A stretch of DNA of 64,000 nucleotides from Monomorium pharaonis (Eukaryota; Arthropoda; Insecta; Hymenoptera; Formicidae). The position numbers and the translations under genes are program-made. Location: the NCBI RefSeq assembly GCF_013373865.1, contig NC_050470.1:4200373-4264372 (forward strand), read 5' to 3'. Below are positions 1-12,310 of this stretch, piece by piece (the stretch's first letter is position 1; every line of letters begins with the position of its first letter). Under the pieces are notes generated by a model. The model was not told the DNA's origin. It made no database searches and was given only the letters and a program-made list of their open reading frames with translations.

Positions 1-2120
1 AAGACGCGCTATCAAGACGTTCAACTCGGCGATTTTTCTTAGTCGTTACAAACTCATTGTGTGATACAAAATTCTCACGATTATACAATTCCATCTTCGC
101 ACGAAACACTTTTCTAAATAGCTGAGAAATATATTCAGGAATCTCACTTCCTGTTCTTTCTCTGCGTAACAATTTTAGACTATGAGGTTGAGCGTCAATT
201 AATATCTAGAGATAGAAAACTTCCCAAGAATTAGAGAGAAAAAGTAATCTAATGAAATAATTTATATAAAATTAAATTAAAACCATTTTTCCATAAATTA
301 TACATAATGCATACAAATCAATGTAGTATTCAGTAATGTTATAAAGCTAAAGTTCTAATAATATAAATAAAAACATGACACTTTGTAATAAATAATAAGC
401 AACTATTTAAAATTTAAAACAATAAATTTTTGGCAATGTAGATTTTTCTTAACTAATTCATGAAAGAGCAAAACTTTTCAAAATTGTCAAGTCAAAAAAA
501 TTTACAATCCTTCGATTATTGCGTATATCGACCTATTAGTCCTTAGGCACAACGTAGATTCCTTCACATAATGAATTTATTCTTCCAAAGGGTGCAATGT
601 GATATATATTTCGGTATAGCGCACGTGTATAATAGTAGCGCTACCTTCCGATCCTAAAGAACGCAGATGCGCAGAAACCGTTGGCATCTTGCACAAAGGG
701 AAGATACTCGCCCTTCAGAGATACGTAGAAGCAGGATTCAGCAGACATCCCTCAAGATATTATTTTTAAAATGATATCATATGTAATATTACATATAATG
801 AAAACGGTTGTTTATCGTTTACATGCAAACGAGTAAAATTTTCAACATGATTGCACGATTTTTCGATCGTGCGACTTCACTTGGCAATAATAATAAATCA
901 TTATTGCAAACGCCACATGTTCACACGCGACTTCTACGAAAACATGTACAGAAGCGAGAAATAAAATATCGATTGGTCAAAGCAATATAATGTATTTGTG
1001 TAATATGTATGTACAGTAATCATGCGATTTATCAATTGGCTGATATAGTCATAATAAAAACAGAAATACTCTTTACAAAAATTGAGAATAACATGCTCAA
1101 TAGAAAAATTAAAAGATATACAACTCTACAGAAAATTAAGGATTAATAGATATTAAAAATTATTTGTTTCCGTTTCTTAAATACTTTTTGAATACTTAAA
1201 AACATTTTAGTTCAAGTTGGTGTTTAAATTTAAAATACTAAAACGTTTAAAAATAATATTTTTACTAACAACTTTAAACATTTTAATGTTTTAAACACTG
1301 CTTAAAACTAAAACATTTGAAACATAAAAAAACTAAAATTATTTATTAATTTATGTAATTAAAATCCTCCAATATAATAAAACAGAGTATATATTAAATA
1401 TATTATATGTGTAAAGAGTAAGAAAAGCAGATTATTTACGTTTAATAAAGATTAAAAAAATGTTTAGTCGATACATTTTTGTAATAAATTCAAGATGTTT
1501 GTTAAATGTTTTTAATGTCTATTTAACATCTATTAAAGTGCCAAAATGTTTCGTATAAAAATAGTAAACTAGTAAAGATGTTATAAGATTTTATAAAATG
1601 TGTTCATAATTTTTAAACATGTATTAAATATATGTTTAAAAATCGTATCACATTTTAAACGCTTAATTTTTCAGTTTAAAAAAATTAAAAAAATTTAGTT
1701 TTAACGTTTATTAAATATATTTTGAATTTAATTGCGTTACTTAAAATATATATAAAGTAATCTTAAGAATGTAAAAGCATTTTATAGTTATGAAGATCAT
1801 GTATACACAATTTAATTACATGTATAATTATTGTGTGCGATATGTTATAAACATTTTATATGTAACACGTTATGTATAAAAATACTTGATAAACATTTAT
1901 CGGTTTAAAACTAAATATTTTTGTTGTACGTATCGTGCATAGTTTGCTAAGCCTTATTTATAGAAATAGCTAGAATTTGTAAATAAGTAAAAAACATTTT
2001 TATTTATCGCTGTCTTGCGGGTATTCCGCTTATTTCAACGCGATAAAGTACTTGAAGTAAAATCGAGTCACATCAAGACTTTGATCTTTTTTATTTTCCA
2101 CGCTCATAAAACTTGCTTAA
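1..2120. other. AT-rich intergenic DNA, no gene seen
   Basis: This stretch is AT-rich with only short, low-complexity open frames and no coding-like segment flanked by splice signals. The part from about 1150 to 1760 is dominated by TTTAAA/TTAAAC-type words and resembles a second copy near 10.43-10.62 kb (described separately). Nothing else can be supported. Confidence 0.6.
1150..1760. repeat. Diverged AT-rich interspersed repeat, copy 1
   Basis: The end of this block shares an ordered series of words with 10490-10620: TTAAAAA, then GTATCAC followed by TTTTAAA, a CAG(C/T)TTAAA word, TTTTAACGTTTATT, TATTTTG, and a final TGCGTTACTTA-like versus TGTGTTAAGTG word. Same order, spacing and orientation suggest two old copies of one repeat rather than chance AT-richness. 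No terminal repeats or coding capacity are visible, so the family is unknown. Confidence 0.4.
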
Positions 2121-3765
2121 TGCAAGCCGGAAATGTAACGTTACCAAGCCGGTTCTAGAACAGGAATCGCGCGTTGTGCACGGTAGCACAATGACCGAAA
2201 GGTGTTCTTTTGCGTTTTATGCGATGGTCACGATCCACTGAATACTGTGTCGGTTACAGGTCATATTTGTCGTTAATAACATTATTTAAATTGTATGAAT
2301 CTAATAAAAATATTTTTATTAAAGTTATTAACGTGCTACTATAATTAAGAAATTTCCTGAAATATTGGAAATTTCATAAAATCGCTCGGTTTTTTATTTT
2401 AATGAAAATCAAAATATGATTTTGCTAAAGGGAGAGAAAACACATATAACTATCTATATTTGAAGATATATGTATACGTAAAAAAAATATTTGCAAAATA
2501 GAGAGTACGTGTGTATAAATAAACAAAGCAATTTGAAGACACATTGACTACATTTATTTTCGTCGTATATTTTATTATATACAGAGTTGTAATCTCGTAT
2601 ACGTATATATCTATGTATTTATGTACGCATATAAATTGTTGCGTGTTTCACGCATACTACTATGGAGCCTAGTGAGGGAAGTCAGGCTAAACGGAAGAAC
2701 TTGGAAGTAGCTCAATGGTCATGCTCTTATAAAAAGTTCAAAAGATTATCTAGAGTAGGCTACGGGTAAACCTAGTAGGAAATTATATAAGGAATATTCG
2801 CACTCTTCTACACACTCGCAGTTTCGCAATCATGCGCTCATCACTTAACTATTATTTACAAGGATCGTACGCGAAATCTCGCTGAACTTTTCACCTTTCA
2901 AATAGCAATGGGGGACTTGCGGGACGTCGAGAACCCGTATTAGTTCAATGTAAAAAAAAAAATTTTAACGCAACGAGAGGATGCGTGTGATTTTTGTATT
3001 CAGACTTACATCTCCGTTTTTTTTTTCGAATTTCTTTACAATCATTTTGTTACTGTGTGTTTAAGTTCGGTTTATATAATTTGTATAATTGCAAAGAAAC
3101 CCCTGGAGCGGATTTACAGCGGCTTCGCGGACGATTTACTAATCTACTTTACGTTAATGGGATATCTGATGCCTATCGCAAAGACAGCGTCATCGCCTAC
3201 GTAATATCACAGACAATTGTAAAGTTACTTCATGACGACGGGTACTTGTGACGACAGAGGCTACATCGATGAACAGCTATTTTTACGAAACGTATCGCTA
3301 AGACGCTTCTGCGTCATCACTAAAGATTTCATTCAAAAGTTTCATTCCCCCAGTGTAGCTATACTCTCGTAGTTCTTTGAGTCTAAACATGGCTCTCTGA
3401 TTCTAACCGTTCGTTATGTTGAAAAAGAGTGTATTCTTGTATATCAATCATATCGAATAAATATATTCGTCGATTCTTTCTTGAGAATCAAATGGGTGAC
3501 TGCAAAAAATCAAAGTCATTTTGTTAGTAAGAAACATAAAGCATCAATCCTGATCTCGTGTTCACAATATGTATGTAAATAATAATTGTATTTTTTTCGT
3601 GAAATTATTCAATGGCAGATTCAATCAGATTTGCATCTTGAAAGAAAATGCATTATAATGTAATTAAAATTAAAAACAGTAACAAATCGACATGTTTCTA
3701 AAAAAGAATCAACGATACATTCGTGATACAAATTATATTGATGATAGCCAACTGTGTCGCTGTTT
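2121..3765. other. Mixed-composition noncoding DNA
   Basis: No gene can be supported. A single palindromic heat-shock-element core (GTTCTAGAAC) lies at 2152-2161. A more GC-balanced patch at 2640-2960 has no tRNA or snRNA structure that I can fold. The 85-codon frame at 2994-3251 lacks a family match and any flanking splice signal. Confidence 0.45.
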
Positions 3766-4907
3766 CCGTCCGGAAAAAAAAAGAAAAAAAAAAAGGACAA
3801 TTGCCGTACCGCCACGGGGTCGTGGACGTGCGCGGAAAGGAAGCGTGGCCGGCGCTCATTAAACATTCAACGAGATCAGGTCCGAGACTCTCGAGCCGGT
3901 TGCAGATAATAATTGAGTGCTCCGAGGCCTCTCGTCAAGGCGCTCGGAGGAAGCGAAGCGCGAACGAAAGGAAACGAAGGTGCTCCTTCCGCGGTCCCTG
4001 ACACCGGAGACCGTGTCTCAAGGCTTCGCGGGAAAGGCCGTGTCCTGCTGGCCGGCCGGGTGCGAACCGGGAACATGGCGATGGCGGTTGCCAGGTTGAA
4101 GTTAACGGTTGTTCCTCGCGTGGAAAGGAGACGCCGAGCCGTAGTGAGCACGACGACAATGACGACAATGACGACGACCGTGACGATGACGCGCAAATAG
4201 TCCCACAGGAAAAATGCCGACTGTGCCTGGTCTTCTCTTCCCGTCGTCCTTCTCTCCGTCTTCTTCCTCCTTTACCTTCCTCTCTTCTTTCTCTATCTCC
4301 TCTTCCTCCACTCTCTTCTCCTCATAGCGTTCCAGCTCCGGTTGGAACGCACGCCGCGATTGGTCACAGCTGGCTACGATCGATGATGCTAGCTCTGCTA
4401 GGGTTTAATGCCAACATGGCCTCGCAACACGACCGTCGCGCGGATGCGGTGACAGCGTGCGCGCTAATGATGACCAAGAGCCCGTGCAATTCCTCGAGAT
4501 CTCTTCTCGCTCGATCGCTCGTTCGCTCGTTGCTTGAACACTCGCGTTTTAATCGATACGATCGAACCTGACTTTCCAGGCGTCAGGTGCCTTTCAAAGT
4601 GTACCGGCTTCGTACCGGCTCTAGATGTACTTGGAAAGCTCGGAAGAGCACTTTCTGGAGGGAGAAAAGAATACGAATGCACCGGTGCAACCGCACTTGA
4701 TAATTCGTCAGGATTCGCACACAGTGATGCCTCCCCCTCCTACGAGAATCCTTGTACCCGGGGAGTATTTCAGGAGACCTCGACAAGTCCTAGCGGTAAA
4801 GAGAACCGGTAATGATCCTTCTCTTTTCGGACTCGTTTGGCTTTCGGCCGTCCGCCGTGCCGACACGGCTGACACGACGTATTAAATTGTGATATAATGG
4901 AGATTCC
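3766..4907. other. CpG-rich island with pyrimidine tract, downstream of the PH-like gene
   Basis: Two short A-tracts at about 3774-3793 introduce a CpG-rich block in which all six frames are fairly open, which is what high GC alone produces. 4225-4325 is a CT-rich tract (TCTTCCTCC-type words). No frame has a recognisable domain and several overlap on both strands. Most likely regulatory or 3' flanking DNA of the minus-strand gene at 4908-5336. No canonical AATAAA on the minus strand close to that gene's stop was found; an ATTAAA lies near 4548. Confidence 0.4.
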
Positions 4908-5336
4908 TTAGATCTCCTCCTCCTCGACGATTGGCAGGCTGCTGTGATGCACCAGTGGGCTGGTCCTAGCGGTGAACGCGAGGATCCAGTAGTCCAACTC
5001 GCTTCTCTTTTCCATGAGGAAGGTCAGGGCGATCGGGAGATCGCCACCTTTCTGCCTCAAGAGGAAACCCTCGTCCTCGTAACGCTCGATCGTCGTGTTT
5101 CTCAGATTCAGCACGCCAAGTGGTTGACATATCTTCTTCTGCGGATAGATCACAGCGAAGTGCTCCACGCTGGTACGATAGACCTTCACCTGTACACGCT
5201 GCCGATGACCGTTCGGGCCAATCAAGGTCATGTAGCCGCTCATATTCTCCGTGTTCCAGCAGGAGTCCACGTTCGAGTTCTTCAGACTCGACTGATTGGA
5301 TCGCAGAAAATTGCTGTGCGATATGTCGGCCGGCAT
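4908..5336 (-). CDS. PH-domain-like protein, intronless
   Basis: A 142-residue protein of unknown name. Residues 33-125 have the pattern of a pleckstrin-homology fold: a basic beta-hairpin start (SGYMTLIGPNGHRQR), alternating beta strands, and a C-terminal amphipathic helix with the conserved tryptophan (residue 117, in DYWILAF). PH domains usually bind phosphoinositides or proteins at membranes; this role is inferred from the family, not shown. The tail is acidic (EEEEI). The start is chosen because an in-frame TAA lies 12 nt upstream and the ATG context is CCAGAATG. A TATA box and initiator sit at the right distance upstream (5605-5612, 5580), giving a 5' UTR of about 240 nt. The coding stretch is GC-rich against AT-rich flanks. 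Alternative: the last exon of a longer gene, but the aligned promoter argues for a complete single-exon gene. Confidence 0.7.
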   Translation of the reverse strand: MPADISHSNFLRSNQSSLKNSNVDSCWNTENMSGYMTLIGPNGHRQRVQVKVYRTSVEHFAVIYPQKKICQPLGVLNLRNTTIERYEDEGFLLRQKGGDLPIALTFLMEKRSELDYWILAFTARTSPLVHHSSLPIVEEEEI

Positions 5337-5579
5337 TCTGGCTTGTTAGTCCTTTTCTTTCTTCCTTTTTACCTATCTTTCACTCGCCTTCACGACGACT
5401 TTGTCAATGACCATAGAAGGTCGATCGTTGAATGCTCTCTGCGCGAACGAGCGGAAAGTTCACGATACTAAAGCTGTCTTAGCGAAAACGAAAGGAAATC
5501 CTTTCGCAAAGCGTGATATGTCTCGTGTCTTGTAACAACGAATACCACGAAACTCACTTAACGATTGCGCGCAGAGTAC

Positions 5580-5612
5580 TGCCCGTGGAAACTTTCACCG
5601 TCGCTATTTATA
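5580..5612 (-). promoter_or_regulatory. TATA box plus initiator for the PH-like gene
   Basis: On the minus strand TATAAATA occupies 5612-5605 and is followed, 32 nt downstream, by an initiator-like GCAGTACT with the candidate +1 A at 5580. The TATA-to-start spacing is the canonical one. The predicted transcript runs left into the ATG at 5336. TATA-containing insect genes are often inducible or tissue-specific; that is inference here. Confidence 0.65.
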
Positions 5613-5639
5613 GAGTCGCGCGGCCTGACTGCGTGCGTT

Positions 5640-8505
5640 TGCGCAGCGGTTCGCTTGCCTGCTCCAAGAGATGCCGTCACCACGCAAGTCCCCCGAGACG
5701 TCCTGTAATACACGTTACACATCGTAAATCAGAGTCGTAGCAAGTGGCGCCGATCGAAAATACGGTGTCGCAACTTTTCTCTCGAATTTCTCAAATAGAG
5801 TTTCCGCGACGGAAAAATGCTGGGTCTTTTCCATGTTACGGAGAAAACGTAACACTCTCGCCCGGACCATTTCCATAACTCTGAACATCTTGAATTATTT
5901 TTTTAGATTAACAAGAGCATGAAAATTTAGATAAGTTTTTCACTATAAAATTCAAAATTGAAAATTAAATGTGTAATTAACTACTTATATGTTGCAAATA
6001 ATATCATGGTGATATTAATTATTATAATTTTGTTCATTTGTTATTTACATTAAATTTCAGTATCGCGGAATAATGAATAATAAATGCGAGTAACTGTTCA
6101 ATTATTGCCGTTTGTTTCAATTGCAGAATTATAATAAAAAATATAAAAGCATTATATATTGAAAATATTTTAATGTTAAACTAAGACTATTATACAAATC
6201 TAAACTAAAAACAATTATATTAAAAATATTCAATAAATTTCATATAAAATAATTTAAAGTTAACACTAGAGAGCGTGATCGCTGAGAATGTAGGCACCAT
6301 CATTTTCTAAGTAGAGGTAAAGTAGAACATGTTTTACTGGAATGCATTTCGTTGAGGCTTATTACTTCGTTGCGTGCAATGCATTTGCGTGAGACGTTAC
6401 GCGTCGCGTCGTTGAAAATCAAATAAAATGACAATATTGTCTAGCGATAATTCATCCATTGTTGTCGGGAAGATAAACGCGGCGCCGGCGTCGCAACCTG
6501 AATCTTGTGTTCCTCAGGTTATACTTCTTAAAATATTATTTTTACATTTTCTCATTTTCTTATTCTTATAATACAATAGCTAAAGAATAATACCATTTTG
6601 TACACTCATATAATTTGTTTATCAATACTGACATTCAAAAGTAACATTTTTATTCATTCTTCTAGTATAAATGCATGTCAAACAATAGTTAAGGTGTTTA
6701 ATGTGATGAAAGTATTTAAAAAATGGCTCTATTTATCAATAATTAAACATTAATGTGTGTGTGTAAAATATGTATATGTATATAAAATTCAACACAAATC
6801 CTGCTTGAAATAATTATATATTTGTTGTTTATAAAAAATTCACACAAAATTTTCTATAAATTTTTAATGAATTTCCTTGTCCAAGACTTTTAAATTGGCA
6901 ATTTTAAGCGGGAAATAATGACAAATATTTATAAGCAAGGAAATTATGACATCAATAATTAATGAAAGTGCTTTAAAGCATCGCCCAGTGATAGCAATGC
7001 TTGTGAGCATTATTAGCGCAAAAGCGAGCAAGATAAACTTAGCTAATATAATATGCTACAAGAGAGAGTGAGGTTGCAGTAAAAAAAGTTTTTCATTCTG
7101 CTCTTTTTCTCACATCCTCCTTTTCATCATCGTACAAAAAATTTGTACAAGCAAATATAAAATTAATAAAAATATTTATTATATAGCATAATTTATATTA
7201 AAATTACCTTTTAGATATTACTTATAATCATATTTTATACAATATTACAAAAATGTCAAGAGATAGTTAAGAAATAGAGATTGAAAAGATTTTAAATGAA
7301 ATGTACGTGAGAACAATTGTACATGAAAATAATTGTATATTGAAAGAATGTGTCAATATAGTATCAATACACCGCTCATCTAAAGTCTCATCATCATACA
7401 CGTGAAAGCATTGACACAATTTATTGTAATCAAGTATATACATACTAAAAAAATATTCATCCGTGATTATCAAAAAGTTTATGACTGACCTTAAAATAAA
7501 TACACTTCTTTAATTTTCTATTTGAATACATTAAAATCATTGTCTATATAAAATTATTTATTTTATAAATTTCAATTTCAAGAGTAAAACAGAAGTTTCA
7601 ACGATCATCTATTTCTTACACTAAAAAAATTGATTAAAAAAAAAAAATAAATTTATTATAACATTATTTTTTTGATTCGACATAAAGAAATATTTTGTAA
7701 AAAAATTTTTTATACTTGTTAATATTTAAATATAAAAAATTATAATAAAATAAATACATACTTATTTAATAACAAAAAAACTTTTTCCCTTTGTATCTCA
7801 AAGTAATATTACGTGCACGTGCATTTATATATATGTATATAAATCGAAATACTTAGATTAAGTATTTTTTCTTGTAAAAATATACGCTAATTTTACTTAT
7901 TAAATAAAACAAAAGAGAAACATTTAAAGACAATTATTATTCTTATTTTAAAAGTTGTTTGTATTGGAATAGGATTATTTCTTATTTCGTTTGTTGAAAA
8001 TTTAATTTAGTTATCTATTGTTAGGTTACTTGAGCATTCAACCACACCTCTTATATTCTAAATAAAGTACCTGTCTGACTATGAAAACTTCAATTGATAA
8101 TTAATTAGCCTTCCTGTAGAAAGGAGATTAAAAAAAAACCTGTGGTACCTTTCAACCTGACGTTCAATTAATAAGATGGGGAGGCGATAAGATATTGATC
8201 TCATGTCATGATTAGAACCGGTTTATCAAGCTATCAAGTTCTAATTTTTCTGTCATTCTGGCGGTTATTCTGGGCATCAACTACAGTATGCTACTAACGG
8301 TTTTCTTTGAACAATGAATAGACATTGATCGATAAATTTCTAATTGTGTCACGTACTTCGATTGCGTCACACATGTTATCAAAAAAATTAATTTTATGAC
8401 GAGAAACGAGATTGGATTAGGCATTTTGTTCGCCGACTAGTTTTCAAAAATTCTAACAGAATTTAATAGTGTCATTTGTATCAAATAGCAAATCGATCAT
8501 GAATT
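5640..8505. other. AT-rich intergenic DNA with one GC-richer patch
   Basis: 5640-5760 is the CpG-rich upstream flank of the TATA promoter. 5880-8400 is very AT-rich with no coding signal. The exception is 6270-6500, a GC-balanced patch containing two copies of an AATGCATTT word (about 6341 and 6378) and the CpG-rich run near 6395-6410 and 6480. No gene is seen. Confidence 0.5.
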
Positions 8506-8509
8506 TTCA

Positions 8510-8744
8510 CTACTTTATTGTTACTATAGTACTATATATTAAATGTTGCACCGGGTCGTTGCACTCAATGCGGTCCTTTCGGATACAAGGTTGGAGATGA
8601 TGACGCCGTTTGTCACTGCTCTTTTCGCAGAAGAGTGTTTTTGGCGTGTGGCCGAGTTTTCCCTCAGCTTCGCTCAATTTTCGGAACGTGTCGTTCAAAT
8701 TGTTGGGGCTCGTGCGTGATTCAGAATCGAGGGTTCGCGTGTGT
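8510..8744 (-). other. Possible orphan coding exon
   Basis: On the minus strand an acceptor-like TTATTTGGCAG ends at 8745. It is followed by an open frame of about 78 codons starting RKHTRTLDSESRTSPNN and continuing as a charged, K/R/E/S-rich sequence to a TAA at 8510. A weak GT donor lies inside it, before VQH. Composition jumps to about 50 percent GC from AT-rich flanks. It could be a downstream exon of one of the minus-strand genes beginning at 15-17 kb, or a chance frame in a GC-rich block. No domain is recognised. Confidence 0.25.
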
Positions 8745-8745
8745 T

Positions 8746-9835
8746 TCCGCTGCCAAATAATTTCATGGTGAACTCATCGGTATTTATTGACTGTCAGCTG
8801 TCCTCATTCTTACGGACAAACAAAATGTTCCTTCGCTGATCGCGTAATCCCTACATTTCCTATCGGATGTTTCAGAATTATCGCAGTTAAACCCGAAGAC
8901 AAACATTTGACGGCAAACAAACAAAATAAAGATGATTCCAATTCAATATCACGAATTTAATAATTAAATTATACGAAAATAAAAATGAAAACTTTAGCAA
9001 AGTGTTAACCATTTATTATAAATATATCATAAATATATTATAAATATATAAAAATATATAAATACCAAGCTTTTCTTCACAAAAAATAATATTATCTGTC
9101 GAAATGTATTGACTAATATATATTTACAAAATTGTGCTTTAATCATTTGGTTTAAAAAAATTATAATTTTATTAAAAATTAAGAATTGTTATTATAATTA
9201 AAACTAAATTTTTTTTCTAACAAAGATTTAATATCGATAATAAAACATAAATGGAAAAAAGAAAAAAAAAACACGAAGAATGGTATAAAAAAAGCGCAGG
9301 TCTGTGCAGTTGTGCATCATACGCTTCCAATATTACGATATCAATATTTAATGTGGTCTGACTGGAAAATGGTATTAAGGAATCGGAACGCGTTTGTCGC
9401 GCGTGGTAAAATCGATAAACGCCGTAATGCATGCGCATTGCGAGTGAGAATCGTCGGCAGCGGCGGTAAATAGACACGCTCAGCCAATTAATGAAAGCAA
9501 CGTATGACCGCGGCGATTCTGTAAATGCGATGTCAAAGCGAGTCTGCACGTTTGACAATTGCAATGACCTTTCACGTATTACACTCGCATCCGAATCAGC
9601 GGTATTTCACGCAGAAAAGTCTCTTTTCGTGAACCACGTTCGATAAGCACGGTTGTTGATATACACGCAACAAATAAATGTTATACGAACACTAGAAGAG
9701 ATCAATTTTTGGAACGATCGATCTTTTCCTGTTTACTGAATCTATAAGATTGAAGTCAACAATAACGATTGCTTACGCGGCTAAGAAAAATCGATTCTTA
9801 AGTTGAATTCCTCCCTGATTTCGCGACCCGTGCAC
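8746..9835. other. Noncoding DNA with a CpG-rich block
   Basis: 8940-9250 is AT-rich. 9280-9660 is a CpG-rich, non-repetitive block with words such as AATTAATGA and GTAATGCATGCG that look regulatory rather than coding. The 115-codon minus-strand frame over it ends in a phenylalanine/leucine-rich low-complexity run and has no splice context. Confidence 0.4.
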
Positions 9836-10088
9836 AACTCTCAAATTTAGAGCTAAATGTGTTGACCAAACCATGACAACACGCTGTTTATTTGCCGATT
9901 AGTTAGTTGTTGTTTATCCGTTGTTTGTTGTCCGTTTAATGGAAATACGTGGTGCAAACGTAATGTGCCAAAACGACGTTGGCGGTTTCCTTCCCGCGAG
10001 ATTGCCGCGGTAATGCAACAATCACTAGGAAGAGGGGAATTGTAATTGCGTTTTAGCTCCATTTCGTCTTTGCGTTCAGAGTGCGGTC

Positions 10089-10232
10089 CACGTGACCGCA
10101 CGAAACCACGTGCGGTAGGACGGAATATTTCATTATTGCATTGTAATTTGCTCTACGTGTTGTACAAAATTATGATGCATGCGACAGCACGGACAGAACA
10201 AGAGAAAGGACGTGATACACGTGGTACACGTG
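10089..10232. promoter_or_regulatory. Cluster of four CACGTG E-boxes
   Basis: Perfect CACGTG hexamers lie at 10089-10094, 10107-10112, 10218-10223 and 10227-10232; a near copy (CCACGTAG) follows at 10262. The first sits inside an inverted repeat, GTGCGGTC...GACCGCAC, at 10081-10101. CACGTG is the site of bHLH factors such as Myc/Max, USF, MITF and CLOCK/CYCLE. No adjacent promoter or gene could be identified. Confidence 0.45.
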
Positions 10233-10269
10233 GCTAGCACATGTAAATTTTTGATACAGAGACCACGTA

Positions 10270-11510
10270 GAATCGGGGCGTAATTACGACTTCGCCTCTT
10301 ATCATTTTTTTCGAATAACTTTCATCGTCACATTTTAATTATTTTTCTATATCTCATATCTCAAGCAGATTATTTACATATTTTTTAAAACATAAAAAAA
10401 AACACTTTTAGCCAAGACGTTTGCTCATAAAAACGGTATATTAAAAAAAAACGGTATATTAAAGTAAACGTTATTAAAGTCTTAAAAAAAATTTGTGTAA
10501 CATTTATTAACCAGTTAAAAAAAGTATCACTTTTTAAATATTTATTTTTTACAGCTTAAATGTTTAAAAATCATTTTTAACGTTTATTTAATGTATTTTG
10601 TAACTGTGTTAAGTGAGATTTACATTTTCACACCTATTTGGTCATTTTTAGCCAAAACTGCTATGGAAATTATCTTTTAACAATATTAATAATAATCGTT
10701 AATTTTATTGCGCCATTCATTAATGTTGGAAACTGTCAAAGACAGTTATTTATTAATGCGCTGATAATTAACATAGTTAATTAAAAATCAGTAATATTAT
10801 TACTGTTTAATATTAATGTCTCACGCAAGCGTTCAATCGTCGTTTAATTTGAAATTCTGTGATGAAAGTCACAGGATGCATTTCAGGATAAAATTTCGAA
10901 TCGTAAAGCTCGTAATATTTTGGTTGTCGCCCTTTTCACGACGCCAAACGTCGTGACATAAACTCTATCGAGGTAAACGCTTAACCTTTCTAAAAATCGA
11001 TAGAAAACCTTGCCAACGAAGCGGTAAAAGTTTCCACTCGGACGAAAATTGCGCGAAAGTGCTGTGTGTTAACGTTTTATTATTTTTAGAAACGGTCAGA
11101 ACTGTCTTAAGATTCCAGCGTCCATAGTCAACTTTATTATATCATTAGATCATTAGATCATATTTCGTCGAGATCCAAATATTAATTCTTAAATTAAAAT
11201 TATGCATAAAAGTTAGTAACAAAAAATATTAAAAAAGTGATTATACAGTATATTAATTTTTTATTTTAAAAACTATTGTAAGCATAAATAAAAAGCATAA
11301 ATAGAAATAAATTTGCAGTACCGTATAGCGTAAGTTACCGTAACAATAAAACCGATTTTATTATCTTTAACAGAGAGAAGCCTGATTTAGCCGCTATTAT
11401 TTAAACCGCGATCCGATTCACGCTCAAAGTACTATTGGCATCATTCCATCTTTATTATCTATCTTACACTGATAAAAAAATGTTAATTTAGCTAAATTTT
11501 TCAACTTTAT
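10270..11510. other. AT-rich noncoding DNA
   Basis: No gene is seen. 10425-10460 contains a tandem duplication of AAAACGGTATATTAAA, and 10490-10620 is copy 2 of the dispersed AT-rich repeat. 10850-11090 is slightly more GC-rich without features. Confidence 0.5.
10420..10620. repeat. Diverged AT-rich interspersed repeat, copy 2
   Basis: Shares ordered words with 1620-1745 in the same orientation (see copy 1). It is preceded by two tandem copies of AAAACGGTATATTAAA. Family and full extent are unknown. Confidence 0.4.
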
Positions 11511-11512
11511 TA

Positions 11513-11600
11513 AATTTCAGTTCAAGTATTTATTCATTTTACTTACATACATAAAAAACTTAAATTTCAATTCAAGTATATATATGTAAGTAAAATGAAT
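11513..11600. repeat. Short direct and inverted repeats flanking the minisatellite
   Basis: AAATTTCAGTTCAAGTAT (11513-11530) is repeated with one change at 11562-11579. TTCATTTTACTTACATA (from 11533) is inverted as TATGTAAGTAAAATGAA ending at 11599. This builds a small hairpin immediately left of the 10-bp tandem array. Confidence 0.6.
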
Positions 11601-11610
11601 CTAAATGAAA

Positions 11611-11910
11611 CGGAGAGACAGGGAGAGACCGGGAGAGACACGCAGAGACCAGGAGAGACAGGGAGAGACACGGAGAGACAGGGAGAGACACGCAGAGACC
11701 AGAAGAGACAGGGAGAGACAGGGAGAGACAGGGAGAGACAGGGAGAGACACGGAGAGACCGGGAGAGACAGGGAGAGACCGTGAGAGACAGGGAGAGACA
11801 GAGAAAGACACAGAGAGACCGGGAGAAACAGGGAGAGACAGGGAGAGACAGGGAGAGACCGGGAGAAACAGGAAGACACAGGAAGAGACCGGGAGAGACA
11901 CGGAGAGACC
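11611..11910. repeat. 10-bp minisatellite, 30 tandem units
   Basis: The consensus unit is GGGAGAGACA/C. Exactly 30 units are present in unbroken 10-bp register, with point substitutions only (for example CGCAGAGACC, AGAAGAGACA, GAGAAAGACA). Since 10 is not a multiple of three, every frame reads as a 10-residue repeat (GETGRDRERQ-like). The long open frames on both strands here are therefore artefacts of the repeat, not genes. Confidence 0.95.
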
Positions 11911-11926
11911 GGGAGGGGGGAGGAGG

Positions 11927-12054
<128 letters not shown>

Positions 12055-12310
12055 CGTGTGCGCAGACGAACTTTTAAATTATTTTAATTTAAAATATTGA
12101 TAATTATTTCAAAACTCATTTTTCGAATATATCATAATTTTGAAATTTACAGACATTGTGTTATATCTACATATCCATATTTTACGTAAAGACACTTGAA
12201 AATAAAGTCACAGTTTATATCACGGCCTATACAAGCAATATCATTTTTATAGATGTCTTTTATCTCAATTTAAGGTAAAAAATACATAAACTTACCGACA
12301 CTGATGCGTA

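Noticed and set aside
2152..2161. Heat-shock element GTTCTAGAAC
   Set aside because: Only one inverted pair; a functional element normally needs three or more alternating units, and no promoter is adjacent.
3876..4200. Overlapping frames of 90-106 codons on both strands
   Set aside because: CpG-rich noncoding DNA leaves all frames open; the two strands contradict each other and no family is recognisable.
4944..5471. 175-codon plus-strand frame
   Set aside because: Antisense shadow of the PH-like gene, which has the promoter, the fold pattern and the upstream stop on the minus strand.
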